DNA of 64,000 bases from Dipteris shenzhenensis (GCA_047967505.1 CM106538.1), one strand, 5' to 3'; shown: positions 10,989 to 21,256, counted from the stretch's first letter. Made by a program: numbers and translations. Notes: a model not told the origin generated them from the sequence alone.

Positions 10989-11816
10989 ATGGCTACCCTA
11001 TTTAATCTCGAGAAGTTCAATGGAAAGGGCTTCCACACATGGCAGATGAAGGTGAAATTTGCATTGATGAGGGAGAACTTATGGAGACTTGTCAAACCGA
11101 CTCCTACCGCTTCTTCTACGGCCTCCAATGCTGGAGAATCCTCAACTCTGACACGACCGGCAAGGGATCCAGCTAGAGAAGAAAAAGCATACGGTATTAT
11201 TGCTCTTGCTTTAGGAGATGATTATATACACCATATCTCTGACTTGGAGTCTCCTTTGGAAGCTTGGCAGAAGCTTGACATGATTTTTGGTGCTAGCTCT
11301 CACATCTCTAAACTATCACTTAAAATCTCTTTCTTTGAATTGAAGATGACTAGTGGTACTACTTTAGCAGCTCATGTCAACTATATGCGGAGTCTTATGA
11401 CTCAATTAGCTTCTATCAACTCTCCTATTTCTCCAGATGATGCTATGGCAGTGTTACTTAAGAGCATGCCTGAAGATTATGATCACATAGTTACCACTTT
11501 GAAAAATCTTCCTAATCCTAATCTTGAAGGTATTATCTCTGCTCTCCAAGAACAAGAAAGGCATATGGAGCTCAGGAAAGGCAATGACACTGCTTATGCT
11601 GTAAAAGTCCAGAAGGGCAAGTATACTCCTTGCAATCACTGTGGAAAGACAAATCACCTTTCAAAGGACTGCTTCAAAATTAATCCATGCAAGCACTGTG
11701 GCAAGAACAACCATAATGAGAAGTTTTGCAGAGCCAAAGCAAAGAAAGAAAATGCAAATCTACTTTCAATTGAGCCTTCACAAGATGAGGCATCCCATGA
11801 AGATTATGCATTTTAA
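10989..11816 (+). CDS. Gag polyprotein (Copia type, UBN2 domain plus two zinc knuckles)
   Basis: This 275-residue protein is intact. The start at 10989 (MATLFNLEKFNGKGFHTWQM) is chosen because it matches the usual start of Copia Gag and is shared with copy 2; an open frame extends 40 codons upstream but is poorly conserved in type. Residues about 1-200 are the UBN2 Gag domain, with FNGKGFHTWQMKVKFAL and LLKSMPEDYDHIVTTLKNLP. Residues about 216-260 hold two CCHC knuckles, CNHCGKTNHLSKDC and CKHCGKNNHNEKFC. Gag forms the virus-like particle in the cytoplasm and packages element RNA. No pol follows; the protein ends at TAA about 370 bases before the 3' LTR. An intact Gag without pol suggests selection for self-packaging while borrowing reverse transcriptase and integrase. 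Confidence 0.92.
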   Translation: MATLFNLEKFNGKGFHTWQMKVKFALMRENLWRLVKPTPTASSTASNAGESSTLTRPARDPAREEKAYGIIALALGDDYIHHISDLESPLEAWQKLDMIFGASSHISKLSLKISFFELKMTSGTTLAAHVNYMRSLMTQLASINSPISPDDAMAVLLKSMPEDYDHIVTTLKNLPNPNLEGIISALQEQERHMELRKGNDTAYAVKVQKGKYTPCNHCGKTNHLSKDCFKINPCKHCGKNNHNEKFCRAKAKKENANLLSIEPSQDEASHEDYAF

Positions 11817-12182
11817 TCATCTCTATGTATGCTCCAGATCTCTCTTTTTTATGTCAAGGTACTCAGCCTGGATAGTCCTCCAAAATGAATGAAATAAACT
11901 ATTGTGTTTTGTGAACACCTCTGGTCACCTTATGATGTAGGCCATGTGTATGTTTTGCTCCATGGTACCTCCTGCAGACATTGTGTGCATGTACATGCAG
12001 GGGAGATAACCATTGGAAGGTCTTTTTTGTATCCCTTTTTGTTTACCTTACACCCAAGGGAACCCTTGCTAGCATGAGAACCTAGCCATAGATTAATCCT
12101 TGACCACCATGAGATGGCATGAGAAACTATGAGACTAGATGTATCCTTGACATAGCCTGAGGCATTCCCTTGAGGGGGGGTT

Positions 12183-12469
12183 TGTTGGGATATCTCAAGA
12201 TGTATGCCTCAGGCACACCTTGGTTTCTATGTGTGAGTGCTAGAGGCATAGTTAGGTGCCCACAAGCACAGTTAGGTGGTGGAAGAGCCACATAGGATGA
12301 TTGAGAGAATCTAGGAGCAGATTGAGGAGATGATTGTGGAGCTCTGAAGTCATCAGTGATGTCAGTGAGCATGTATGAGGTGCCTACTTAAGGACCTCAC
12401 TTTCTTCATTCTAAAAGCAAGTATTCTGAGTTTGTGTCCACTGTTTGCTTTCCTTTCAGCTTTCCAACA
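12183..12469 (+). repeat. 3' LTR of Gag-only element, copy 1
   Basis: 287 bases, TGTTGGGATATC to TTTCCAACA, preceded by the G-run purine tract and followed by the ACACT duplication. Confidence 0.92.
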
Positions 12470-12546
12470 ACACTGAGCGGGATGTACTATTCCAGGTAAG
12501 TGCTTCCTCTTTTTTCGATTTGTTATTTTTGTTATTTGCATTAGCC

Positions 12547-12575
12547 TGCAGCTAGGGCCTTAAGCGCTAGCTGCA
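12547..12575. repeat. Short inverted repeat TGCAGCTAG/CTAGCTGCA
   Basis: Nine-base arms surround an 11-base centre (GGCCTTAAGCG). It lies just right of the LTR insertion in the A2 central region. Function unknown. Confidence 0.5.
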
Positions 12576-12589
12576 ATGATGGGTGTAGG

Positions 12590-13950
12590 AACCCTCTCTT
12601 CCCCTCTCTTCCCTCTTCTTTCCCCCCCTCTTTCCCTTCTTCAAATCTCTTTCCTTTCCCTCTTCTTCTCTCTTCCCCCCTTTTCCCCCCTCTTTTCCCT
12701 CTTTCATGCTCATGCTCTTATGCTCATGCATAAGCATAAGCATGAGCATATGTCTCATTCTCTTATGCTTATGCTTATGCATGAGCATATGTCTCCTCTT
12801 ATGCATAAGCATAAGCATAAGCATAAGAGAAGGAGACATATGCTCATGCTTATGCTTATGCATGAGCATAAGAGAAGAAGACATGCTCATGCATAAGCAT
12901 GAGCATATGTCTCTTTTTCCCTTTTCCTTTCCCTCTTCTTCTCTCTTTCCCCCCCTCTTTCCCTTCTTCCAATCTCTCTTTCCTTTCCCTCTTTTTCTCT
13001 CTTCTCCTCTTTCCCCCCCTCTTTTCCCTCTTTCATGCTCATGCTCTTATGCTCATGCATAAGCATAAGCATGAGCATATGTCTCCTTCTCTTATGCTTA
13101 TGCTTATGCTTATGCATGAGCATATGCAGAGAAGATATATGCAAAGATATGCATGAGCATAAGCATAAGAGAAGGAGACATATGCTCATGCTTATGCTTA
13201 TGCTCATGCATGAGCATATGTCTCTTTTTTCTCTCTTTCCTTTCCCTCCTCTTTTCCTCTTCTTCCTCTTTTCCTCTTCTTTCTCTTTTCTCTCTTCTTC
13301 CTCTTCTTTCCCGCTTCTTCTCTCTTCTTTCCCTCTTTCCTTTCCCTCTTCTTCTCTCTTTCCCCTCTTCTAATCTCTTTTCCTTTCCCTCTTCTTCCTC
13401 TTTTCCTCTTCTTTCTCTTTTCCCTCTTCTTCCTCTTCTTTCCCTCTTCTTTATCTCTTCTTCTCTCTTCTTTCCCTCTTTCCTTTCCCTCTTGTTCTCT
13501 CTTTCCCCTCTTCTAATCTCTTTTCCTTTCCCTCTTCTTCCTCTTTTCCTCCCTCTTTTCCTTTCCCTCTTTTTCCCTCTTTCCCCTCTTTTATGATCAT
13601 GCTCTTATGCTCTTATGCTGATGCTTATGCATAAGAGGAGACATATGCATGAGCATAAGCATAAGAGAAGGAGACATATGCTCATGCTTATGCTTATGCT
13701 TATGCATGAGCATATGTCTCTTTTTCTCTCTTTCCCTCTTCTTCTCTCTTCTTTCCCTCTTTCCTTTCCCTCTTCTTCTCTCTTTCCCCTCTTCCAATCT
13801 CTTTTCCTTTCCCTCTTCTTCCTCTTTTTCTCTTCCTCCTCTTTTCCCTCTTCTTCCTCTTCTTTCCCTCTTCTTCCTCTTTTCCTTTCCCTCTTCTTCC
13901 TCTTTTCCTATGCTTATGTTTGTTTTTTGTTTTTTGTTTTCGTGTTTGTG
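12590..13950. repeat. Polypyrimidine tract with embedded CATGAGCATATG/CATAAG hairpin clusters
   Basis: About 1.35 kb is built from two components. The background is CTCTTCTTTCCC-type polypyrimidine. Set in it are three clusters (about 12703-12912, 13034-13225, 13590-13722) of hexamers TGCTTA/TAAGCA and TGCTCA/TGAGCA, arranged as opposed arms around GCATATGTCTCC or GGAGACATATGC. Each cluster can fold on itself. Open frames here (Leu/Ser/Phe-rich, or Met-His-Lys repeats) are consequences of the repeats, not genes. The tract sits immediately upstream of the accessory gene start; B1 has a similar pyrimidine tract in the same position. Confidence 0.8.
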
Positions 13951-13962
13951 TTTATGTTAGAG

Positions 13963-15707
13963 ATGGGATCACGTCACAGATCTCACAAGTACGGATAGCC
14001 TCGCAGGAGGAGACATCACGATCTATATGCTCTAGAGGACTTTGATTCTTCTCAGGCAACACCTGAGGGGACTACCCCTGGTCCAACTCCTCTCGGACCT
14101 AGCACTGCGACGACTCCTCTCGGATGTAGCACTGCGACTACCCCTCAGGGAACTCCTTTGCTAGCCACACATGCCTTTGTCAAGAGTCCCGATGAGTTTG
14201 TAGTGCAGATGACCGATGAGGAGGCAGTGAGATTATTCTCTCTCCTATCTCAGAGGACCTCAGCAATTCCCTCCCCTACACTGAGGGCTGGACCTACTGC
14301 CCAGCCATCCCCTCATGCCCCTTCGATCGAGGGGTCATCACCTGCACGTGCCTCTCATAACAGAAGGAAGAGTAGGAGGGGTCGCTTATGTTGTGCTGAC
14401 TCGGGAGATGTAGACGAGTCAACACACTCACATCCCCACAAGTCTCCACTTGGTCCTGAGACATAGTATCAGTCAGGTCCCTTGCCCTCTCCTACTCCCA
14501 CTGCTACTCCTCGCTCCAAAAGTGCTCGCACAGCTTCCACTCGCTCTGACTCTGCCACTACCATCAGTCCTCCTTACCCAGATGAGGACCTCTCCTATCA
14601 AATCATGGTTGTCGGAGAGATAATAGAAGATAGAAAGGGCAAAGCAGTGATGGCCACCATGAGAAGGTTGATGAGCCATCACTTCAAGAGCGGCATTGCT
14701 ACCGATTGGCGGTATCAAGATGACCAAAAGAAGCATGTGGTCATTGATGAATTAAAACAAAAATACCCTAACCTATCAGATTGGGAGTTTATGAGAATTA
14801 TATGCAAGAGCGCATGGGTTTGGTCTTGAAGCATCGTAGATCAGCCTTACATACTTCCATTGCAAAGGGGATGGCTAAACCCAGCTGGGCAGTCAAAGTT
14901 GATGGCCACCATGAGGAGGTTAATGAGCCATCACTTCAAGAGCAGCATTGCTACCGATTGGCGGTATCAAGATGACCAAAAGAAGCAAGCGGTCATCAAT
15001 GAATTAAAACAAAAATACCCTAACCCGCCAAATTGGGAGTTTAATGAGAATTATATGCAAGAGCGCATGGGTTTGTCTTGAAGCATCGTAGATCAACCTT
15101 GCATACTTCCATCGCAAAGGGGATGGCTAAACCCAGCTTGGTAGACAAAGCTGATTGGAAGTTCTTCAAGAAGCAGAATAGGGACCATCCCAAATTGTTC
15201 GAGGGTCAGAGGAGGGCTGCGAAGAGATGGCTGGACATCGTAGGTACTTCGCACTTTGGTGCAGGCGATGGTTGGCATTCGAGGCAACTGTGGTAAGTCT
15301 ACTTCTTCTCATTTAATGTATTGTTCTATTTGTTTTACTACATATTACATGCACTTTATCTAACTATAACTCTCGTAAATTGGATCCACATCAAGCTGTG
15401 ATGGGTCGTCTTCCTACAAATGCAGAGACGCGATGCGCATTTCGCATCGGAACAAAACCATGGTTTATTGAACAAGAGGCAATGGGAGTGATGGTCGATT
15501 GGGTTGAGGTGGCTACTCGCACAGTATAAGTCTACTCCTACTTGTAATCTCACTCTTAGGGTCAAAGCTCAAGCATCCCATCACCGAAGGCGAGCAATCA
15601 CCAGGGCCAGGGATTAGACGCACATGACGAGGATCAAGGAGAAGGTGCAGCTCACGAGGACCAAGGATCAGGCCAACAAGAGGAGGATGAGGACGAGGAT
15701 GATTTGA

Positions 15708-15715
<8 letters not shown>
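13963..15715 (+). pseudogene. A2 accessory gene (TnpA / Transposase_24-like)
   Basis: The gene starts at ATG 13963 (MGSRHRSHKYG) with a TAG at 13996-13998, and the same frame continues through a Pro/Thr/Ser-rich region to a second TAG at 14464-14466 and on to about 14800. The conserved core reads ELKQKYPNPPNWEFNENYMQ then LKHRRSTLHTSIAKGMAKPS then WKFFKKQNRDHPKLFEGQRR and SHFGAGDG, an arrangement like the plant Ptta/En/Spm transposase (Transposase_24) family. A 251-bp block of the core is duplicated in tandem with one-base deletions in each copy. Later exons at 15365-15525 (MGRLPTNAETRCAFRIGTKP) and 15561-15715 (acidic tail, EEDEDEDDLNE) are separated by introns with GT..AG borders. Related exons occur in B2 (26888-28386). 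It probably encoded the DNA-binding partner of tnp2. Confidence 0.7.
14650..15152 (+). repeat. 251-bp tandem duplication inside the accessory gene
   Basis: GATGGCCACCATGAGAAGG at about 14649 recurs as GATGGCCACCATGAGGAGG at about 14900, and the similarity runs through GGGGATGGCTAAACCCAGC in both. The first copy lacks one A in TTTAATGAG and the second lacks one G in GGGTTTGGTC, so each is frameshifted at a different point. Confidence 0.85.
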
Positions 15716-15745
<30 letters not shown>

Positions 15746-15746
15746 C
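15713..15746. repeat. (TAG)n microsatellite
   Basis: About eleven TAG/GTA triplets begin at the accessory gene's stop codon, giving a run of in-frame stops. Confidence 0.9.
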
Positions 15747-15966
15747 AATTTGCATATACTTCGCCATGTATGTCATTTTATATATTGGCTCCTTTGAACG
15801 ATTTTGTATCACCCTTTTCGAAAGGGTAATTTTGTAAAAAACAATGTTGTATATGTTCAAGATGTATATGCTTTTGTTGCTTGATCATTTCATTTGATCG
15901 ATTTTGTATCACCCTTTTCGCAAGGAAATTTTTGTAATAAAAAACTTTTTTTGGTAATTATTTAAA

Positions 15967-16036
15967 AAAAAAGCATTAGTGGGGCAAAATAGGGCTTGCT
16001 ATGGCCCTGTTTAGCCCAACTAATGCTTTTTTTAAA
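15967..16036. repeat. Long imperfect hairpin near the right end of A2
   Basis: AAAAAAAGCATTAGT on the left pairs perfectly with ACTAATGCTTTTTTT on the right. The stem continues inward as GGGGC/AGCCC and AGGGC/GCCCT, with about three mismatches over 24 central positions and an 8-base loop TTGCTATG. It could give a foldback transcript or a transcript end for the accessory gene. No similar hairpin is seen at the left end. Confidence 0.7.
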
Positions 16037-16061
16037 GTTCTATTAATTGTGATGTTTACGA

Positions 16062-16135
16062 GTGTCGCTATATAGCGACGATTATCAGTGTTGCTATATA
16101 GCGACATTTATGAGCATCGCTATATAGCAACACTT
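16062..16135. repeat. Right subterminal motif array of A2
   Basis: Three copies: GTCGCTATATAGCGACG, GTTGCTATATAGCGACA and ATCGCTATATAGCAACAC, ending about 112 bases from the element end at 16247. This mirrors the array at the left end. Confidence 0.78.
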
Positions 16136-16250
16136 GTTTTTCAATGCTTTTAATGACTTTAATAACAACGTTTGCGCCCGTTTAAAAAAAAAATTAATGT
16201 AAAAAGCGTCGGTATTTTCGTCGAAAAAGGGCCTATGCCTTGTAGTGATC

Positions 16251-17753
16251 CTTTGCCTACTCATAATTAGAAGTGCAATGCTTACCTGAATACTCGCCAT
16301 AGCTTGGGAAGTCATGGATCTTCCACATCAAGACTGCTTTGCAGTTGAAGTCTCGTGACGAGGGAGGCCTAGTCACATCATGCACCTGGATAGTACCTCT
16401 CCAAAGTATCTCTAGCTCGTCAATCAAAGGCTCCAAATAAACATCAGGATTTTTGACTTTATGTTTCCCTGGAATTAGAAGGGATAACATAACATGTCTT
16501 TTCTTAATCGCCATAGAGAGTGGAATATTATAATTCACCAATATCACTAGCCATACACTGTAAGAGGTGCTTTTGAGACCAAATGGGTTCACACCGTCCA
16601 TACCCAATCCAAGTCTCAAGCTCCTAGGTTCTTCCTTGAAGCTTGGCCATGTGTCTTCAATATGCTTCCACGCAGGAGTGTCTGTGGAAGTTCTCCACTT
16701 GCCATCGGTTGATCGATGGGAGGAGTGCCATGACATGAGCTTTATAATGGATTTGCACTTGAACATATGTTGGATGCGAGGGATTATGGGAAAATATCGT
16801 AGAACCTTACGAGGCACGTCCAAAGTTTTGAGATTTGCTCTATATCTTGCCTCTCCACAAGTAGGACACTCTCTTGCATCCTTATATAGTCCACGAAACA
16901 AAAAGCAATCATTGATGCATGCATGGATGTGCTTGTAATCTAATCCTCCAAGAGAGGTCACATGTTGCCTTGCCATATCTCTTGAGATCGGTAATTGATT
17001 CTCCCTTGGAAGCATTTTACACAATACCCTGAACGTGAAGACCATAAATGAGGAAAAGCATTCGAGTAATTCACCCACTAGCATAATTCACCATGTTTGC
17101 AAAATAGACTTTAAAGCTTACTTGAGTAATGCATTCAAACTTGCATTGCTCCATCCATAGATGGTTTGCAAGTTTAGTAACTCAAGGGAGGCATGTAGAA
17201 CAGAGAATGTGCACCCCTCAAACAATGGAGTTGATGCTACAGTAAAAAGATCGTCCTGCTCCATGCTATCATCCCTCCCTTTGGATTGATGGACATATAA
17301 ATCTCGCACCATGTCATCAAACACCTCCTCCTCCATGGCTTCATGATATAATGGCAGAGGGCTACTATCACCATCACTCCATGCATCCGTAACGGTCCCT
17401 CTTGAAGATCCCACCTCATATCGCTGACGCTTCGCCTCCTCATGATGAACATAGGGCAACATATGCGGGTGTGGCACTGCATCCTGTATCAAATTAAAAT
17501 GGGATTATAACTCAAACATATGAACACCCATAGGTATCTCAATCAACCTTAACTCTTTAACACTTACCATGTTTATGATCGCATCCCATTCTCCATACTT
17601 TGAGATGTGATTGAGTGTAATCCTGCGTGCACGATACATGTTTCCTCGACATCGATCACACATACATTTGATTTTTTGCTCCAACCACATTTCGCAATGG
17701 TGGATACAGAGGGATTCATCCTCACTGGAGCTACTTGTTGAAGATGAAGACAT
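16251..17753 (-). pseudogene. B1 tnp2 transposase, 5' exons
   Basis: The gene starts at ATG 17753 (MSSSSTSSSSEDESLCIHHC) with the N-terminal Cys motif MCDRCRGN. An intron follows, then 17492-17118 (acidic, ending IYGWSNASLNALLK), another intron, and 17084-16257 with CINDCFLFRGLYKDARECPTCG and the Transposase_21 core including NPFGLKSTSYSVW and MLSLLIPGKHKVKNPDVYLE. The exon ends at a splice donor near 16288 and the intron is broken at 16251 by A2. The continuation is at 3583 and below. This copy keeps the start codon that B2 has lost and has Gln where B2 has a stop after residue about 27, so this half is better preserved than B2. Confidence 0.85.
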
Positions 17754-17814
17754 CCTACAAATAAATAACCCAAAGAATTTGCTCTTGTATCAAATATTTA
17801 ATCTTAAAACTCTG

Positions 17815-18345
17815 TGGCACGTCTAATACCGCATCTAAAACACGTCTATTCTATGGTGCATGTCTATAGGTGTGTCTAAACCGTGTTGTAGATGTGCAAT
17901 TAGACATGCATTTAGACACGTATATAGATGCGCTTATAGACGCGGTTTTCAAACCTACTTTTAGCGCTTGCTTTTCTTCACATACTTTTAGCATCGTGCA
18001 GCTTGCTTTGCTATTAACAGACATAGTTCCGAGCATCCACACTTATCTCCAAGCACCCACACTTATCTCCAGGCTTACACAATCATCTCCAAGCACACAA
18101 GAGAAGAGGGTGAACAAGGAAGAGAAGAAAGAGAAGCAGCTTTGAAGAAGGACAAGAAGCTTCCATACCTCTATTTAAGGTAAGTCTCTGTACGGTTGAT
18201 CTTCTTTGAAAGTTGCTCTCTTTGGATTCATCCTTTGTCGTATCCAAGAAATGAATGTTTTTGGTACTAGTGTTGTGCTTTTGTGTCGGGAGCATGTCCT
18301 TTTCGAGTTTTTAGAATAGTCTACGTCTGTCAGAGCGCGTCTATA
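17815..18345. promoter_or_regulatory. B1 central region with family B motif copies
   Basis: Bases 17815-17945 carry dense motif copies (CATGTCTATAGGTGTGTC, GCTTATAGACGCGG). The stretch from 17945 to about 18260 is homologous, in reverse, to the 387-bp unit of B2 (28774-29160), including TTCCATACCTCTAT and GTATCCAAGAA, and GCGCGTCTATAGAC recurs at 18333. It is the tnp2-side half of the divergent promoter region. Confidence 0.65.
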
Positions 18346-18735
18346 GACTTCACATGAAGTTTTGGTGTAACTTGAAAAGGTATTTGGTGCACAAGTTTTA
18401 CTCAAAAGTCTTCTAGATGAAGAGCATAGCAACACTTTTACATCCAACTTGGTGGATATTGAAGCCTCACTTTTGGAAGAGGATAGAAATGGATCCTACT
18501 ACAACTCCAAGGAAAGTGAAGTATATCTTATGAAGAAGGGCTACATCAACAACAAAGCATGAAGAAGGAACTCCATCAGCAAATGAAGAGAAAAGGATTG
18601 CATATTGAATGATGGAAATAAGTGATTGCATGAATGAAGAAAGGGATTGCATGAATGATGAAAAGGGATTGCATGATTGAAGAAGGGGATTTGCATGAAT
18701 GATGGAAAGGGAAAGCATGATTGAAAAAAGGGATT
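18346..18735. repeat. Non-coding stretch ending in a GGGATTGCATGAATGATG minisatellite
   Basis: 18346-18590 has no recognised content. From about 18592 to 18730 a roughly 20-base unit (GATTGCATGAATGATGAAAA) is repeated about six times with variation. Confidence 0.6.
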
Positions 18736-18906
18736 GCACTCTATATTTTCCTCTCTTTTTCCTTCTCTCTTTTATCCTCTCTTTCCTTCTCTTTTCGTCT
18801 CTCTTTTTCTCTCTTATCTCCTCTCTTTTTCTCTCTTTTTTCCTCCTCTCTTTTCCTCTATTTTCCTCTCTTTCCTTCTCTCTTTTATCCTCTCTTTCCT
18901 TCTCTT
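18736..18906. repeat. Polypyrimidine tract (left of LTR insertion)
   Basis: TCTCTTTTCCTCTC-type sequence. It was continuous with 21546-21840 before the Gag-only element inserted between the two CTCTT copies. Confidence 0.8.
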
Positions 18907-19195
18907 TGTTGGAACACTGAAAGGAAAGAGTAGAGTTGACACAAAATCAGAGTACTTGCTTATAGAATGAAGAAGAAAGAGGTCCTTAAGTAGGCACCTC
19001 ATACAAGGTCACTGACATCACTGATGACCTCAAAGCTCCATAATCATCTCCTCAATCTGCTCCTAGATTCACTCAATCATTCTATGTGGCTTTTCCACCA
19101 CCTAACTGTGCTTGTGGGCACCTAGCTGTGCCTCTAGCACTCACACATAGAAACATAAGGTGTGCCTGAGGCATACACCTTGAGATATCCCAACA
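18907..19195 (-). repeat. 3' LTR of Gag-only element, copy 2
   Basis: Runs TGTTGGAACACTG to GATATCCCAACA on the plus strand; adjoining AACCCCCCCTCAAGG (19195-19210) is the purine tract on the minus strand. Confidence 0.9.
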
Positions 19196-19569
19196 AACCC
19201 CCCCTCAAGGAAATGCCTCAGGCTATGTCAAGGATACATCTAGTCTCATAGTTTCTCATGCCATCTCATGGTGGTCAAGGATAAATCTATGGCTAGGTTC
19301 TCATGCTAGCAAGGGTTCCCTTGGGTGTAAGGTTAACAGAAAGGGATACAAACAGACCTTCCAATGGTTATCTCCCCTACATGTACATGCACACAATGTT
19401 TGTAGGAGGTACCATGGAACAAAACATACACATGGCCTACATCATAAGGTGACCAGAGGTGTTTACAAAACACACAAAACACAATAGTTTATTTCATTCA
19501 TTTTGGAGGACTATCCAGGCTGAGTACCTTGACATAAAAAAAGAGATCTGGAGCATACATAGAGATGAT

Positions 19570-20400
19570 TTAAAATGCATAATCTTCATGGGATGCCTCA
19601 TCTTGTGGAGGCAAATTCACTGTAAGTAGATTTGCATTTTCTGTCTTTGCTTTGTCTCTACAAAACTTCTCGCTATGGTTGTTTTTGCCATAGTGCTTGC
19701 ATGGATTAACTTTGAAGCAGTCCTTTGAAAGGTGATTTGTCTTTCCACAGTGATTGCAAGGAGAATACTTGCCCTTCTAGAATTTCATAACATAAGCAGT
19801 GTCATTGCCTTTCCTTAACTCCATATGTCTTTCTTCTTCTTGGAGAGCTGAGATAATGCCTTCAAGGTTTGGATTGGGAAGATTCTTCAAAGTGCTAACA
19901 ATGTGATCAAAACTTTCAGGCATACTCTTAAGTAGCACTGCCATAGCATCATCAGGGGTGATAGGAGAGTTGATAGAAGCTAACTGAGTCATAAGACTCC
20001 GCATATAGTTGACATGAGCAGCTAAAGTAGTATCACTTGCCATCTTTAATTCAAAGAAAGAGATTTTAAGTGATAGTTTAGATATGTGAGAGCTTGCACC
20101 AAAAATCAAATCTAGCTTCTGCCATGCTTCCGATGGAGACTCCAAGTCAGATATATGATGTATGTAATCATCACCCAAAGCTAAAGCAATTATACCATAT
20201 GCTTTTTCTTCTCTTGCTGGATCCCTTGCCGGTCGTGTCGGAGCTGAAGATTCTCCAGCATTTGAGGCCGTAGAAGAAGCGGTAGGAGTAGGTTTGATAA
20301 GTCCCCATAAGTTCTCCTGCATCAATGCAAATTTTACCTTCATTTGCCATGTATGGAAGCCCTTTCCATTGAACTTCTCAAGATTATATAAGGTAGCCAT
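19570..20400 (-). pseudogene. Gag of copy 2, with one stop and a lost zinc ligand
   Basis: The gene starts at 20400 (MATLYNLEKFNGKGFHTWQM) and the frame would end at TAA 19570, for 276 codons, matching copy 1 in length. A single CAG to TAG change at 19777-19779 stops it just before the zinc knuckles. The first knuckle CNHCGKTNHLSKDC is intact beyond the stop; the second reads CKHYGKNNHSEKFC, with Tyr in place of the second Cys. The UBN2 part (residues 1-207) is otherwise open and very similar to copy 1. Confidence 0.88.
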
Positions 20401-21243
20401 GAGAGGGTCTAACCCAGATATTGGGCAGTGTCTATCTCTCTTACAAGGCAAAAAGAACTGAAATACTTCCAAAGTATAGGCACTTGATGTAGCAAATAGT
20501 AGTGACTAGTTTTCAAACAATGATGCTACTTTTTGCATGCTTCATAGAAGTGGATGAAATAAACACTTTCCAATCACAACCAGGTCTAGCAAGTCAAAAC
20601 AAAACTGAAGCAACACTTGTAGTGAAGTTATTGAAAACTTCAAAAGACCAGAAATGCTAGAGTAGCATTTTATGTAGCATCATTTTCAAAAGTATGTCAA
20701 AACTGTCAAAACTAGAGAGGTGAACTTGGAGGGCTCATATCACACTCTTCAAAGCAAAAGAAAGGGGGCTTTCTAAGGCAAAAGAAAGCTGGTATACCAC
20801 AGTAGATCCTCTGGGAAGAAGAGGCGAAAATATGCATCAGGTCGCCTTCACCTTCTTGAACAAAGTCGACTGGTTTTTCTTTGTTTTCTCCTTCAATATG
20901 CAGCCATTGCTGCTCAGATTTCAGCACAAGGTAGCTCTAGGTATGGAGAAGCTTTCCCTAGAAGGAATTAGACAAAGACAGAGCAGGCATAGAGAACTTG
21001 TAGCAGAGAACTTCGATGATCTTTCTGTAATGGCGACGAGCAGATGCAATGATTCGTCGATTCCTTGCAGCCAGGAGTTTGCCCCAACTAGATGGATCTT
21101 CAGCTAGAAGGGCGTGGGAAATGAGTGAGAATTGGAGGAGAACAAGCTTAAGCAAGCTTTTGGAAGAAGAGGGAGAGATGGTGAAGAAGAAGATGATGAT
21201 GATGATGATGATGTGGCAAAAATGGGCTCAAGGGGGATCAAAT

Positions 21244-21256
21244 GGCTCTGATACCA
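21244..21256 (-). other. Primer binding site of copy 2
   Basis: GGCTCTGATACCA on the plus strand, the complement of the initiator tRNA-Met primer site TGGTATCAGAGCC, abuts the LTR at 21257. Confidence 0.9.

Larger units (their letters stand above)
9847..12469 (+). mobile_element. Gag-only LTR retrotransposon (TR-GAG type), copy 1
   Basis: The element starts TGTTGGGATATC and ends TTTCCAACA, with LTRs at 9847-10131 and 12183-12469. It is flanked by ACACT on both sides (9842-9846 and 12470-12474). A primer binding site TGGTATCAGAGCC (10132-10144) abuts the 5' LTR, and a purine tract TTGAGGGGGGG (about 12170-12180) abuts the 3' LTR. The only coding region is Gag (10989-11816). There is no protease, integrase, reverse transcriptase or RNase H, nor room for them. 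Such non-autonomous elements with an intact Gag are known in plants as TR-GAG. A second copy lies at 18907-21545. Confidence 0.92.
3587..16247 (-). mobile_element. Complete CACTA family A element A2 (12.66 kb)
   Basis: The left end is CACTACTACACACGG at 3587 and the right end is CCTTGTAGTG at 16247. Both are flanked by ATC (3584-3586 and 16248-16250), a 3-bp duplication as expected for CACTA elements. Removing the element and one ATC rejoins the minus-strand sequence AGGCAAAG-GAT-GTGACACCC, which matches B2 at about 31146-31163 (AGGCAAAG-GAT-GTGGCACCC), an intron of tnp2. Inside, tnp2 (minus) and an accessory gene (plus) diverge from a central region. Subterminal motif arrays lie at 3663-3730 and 16062-16135, with a further array at 9189-9325. 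Two later insertions lie within. Both genes carry stops, so the copy is not autonomous now. Confidence 0.92.

Noticed and set aside
12567-13797. Several 100-147-codon open frames rich in Met-His-Lys or Ser-Phe-Leu
   Set aside because: They are translations of the hexamer hairpins and pyrimidine tract and occur in many frames at once.
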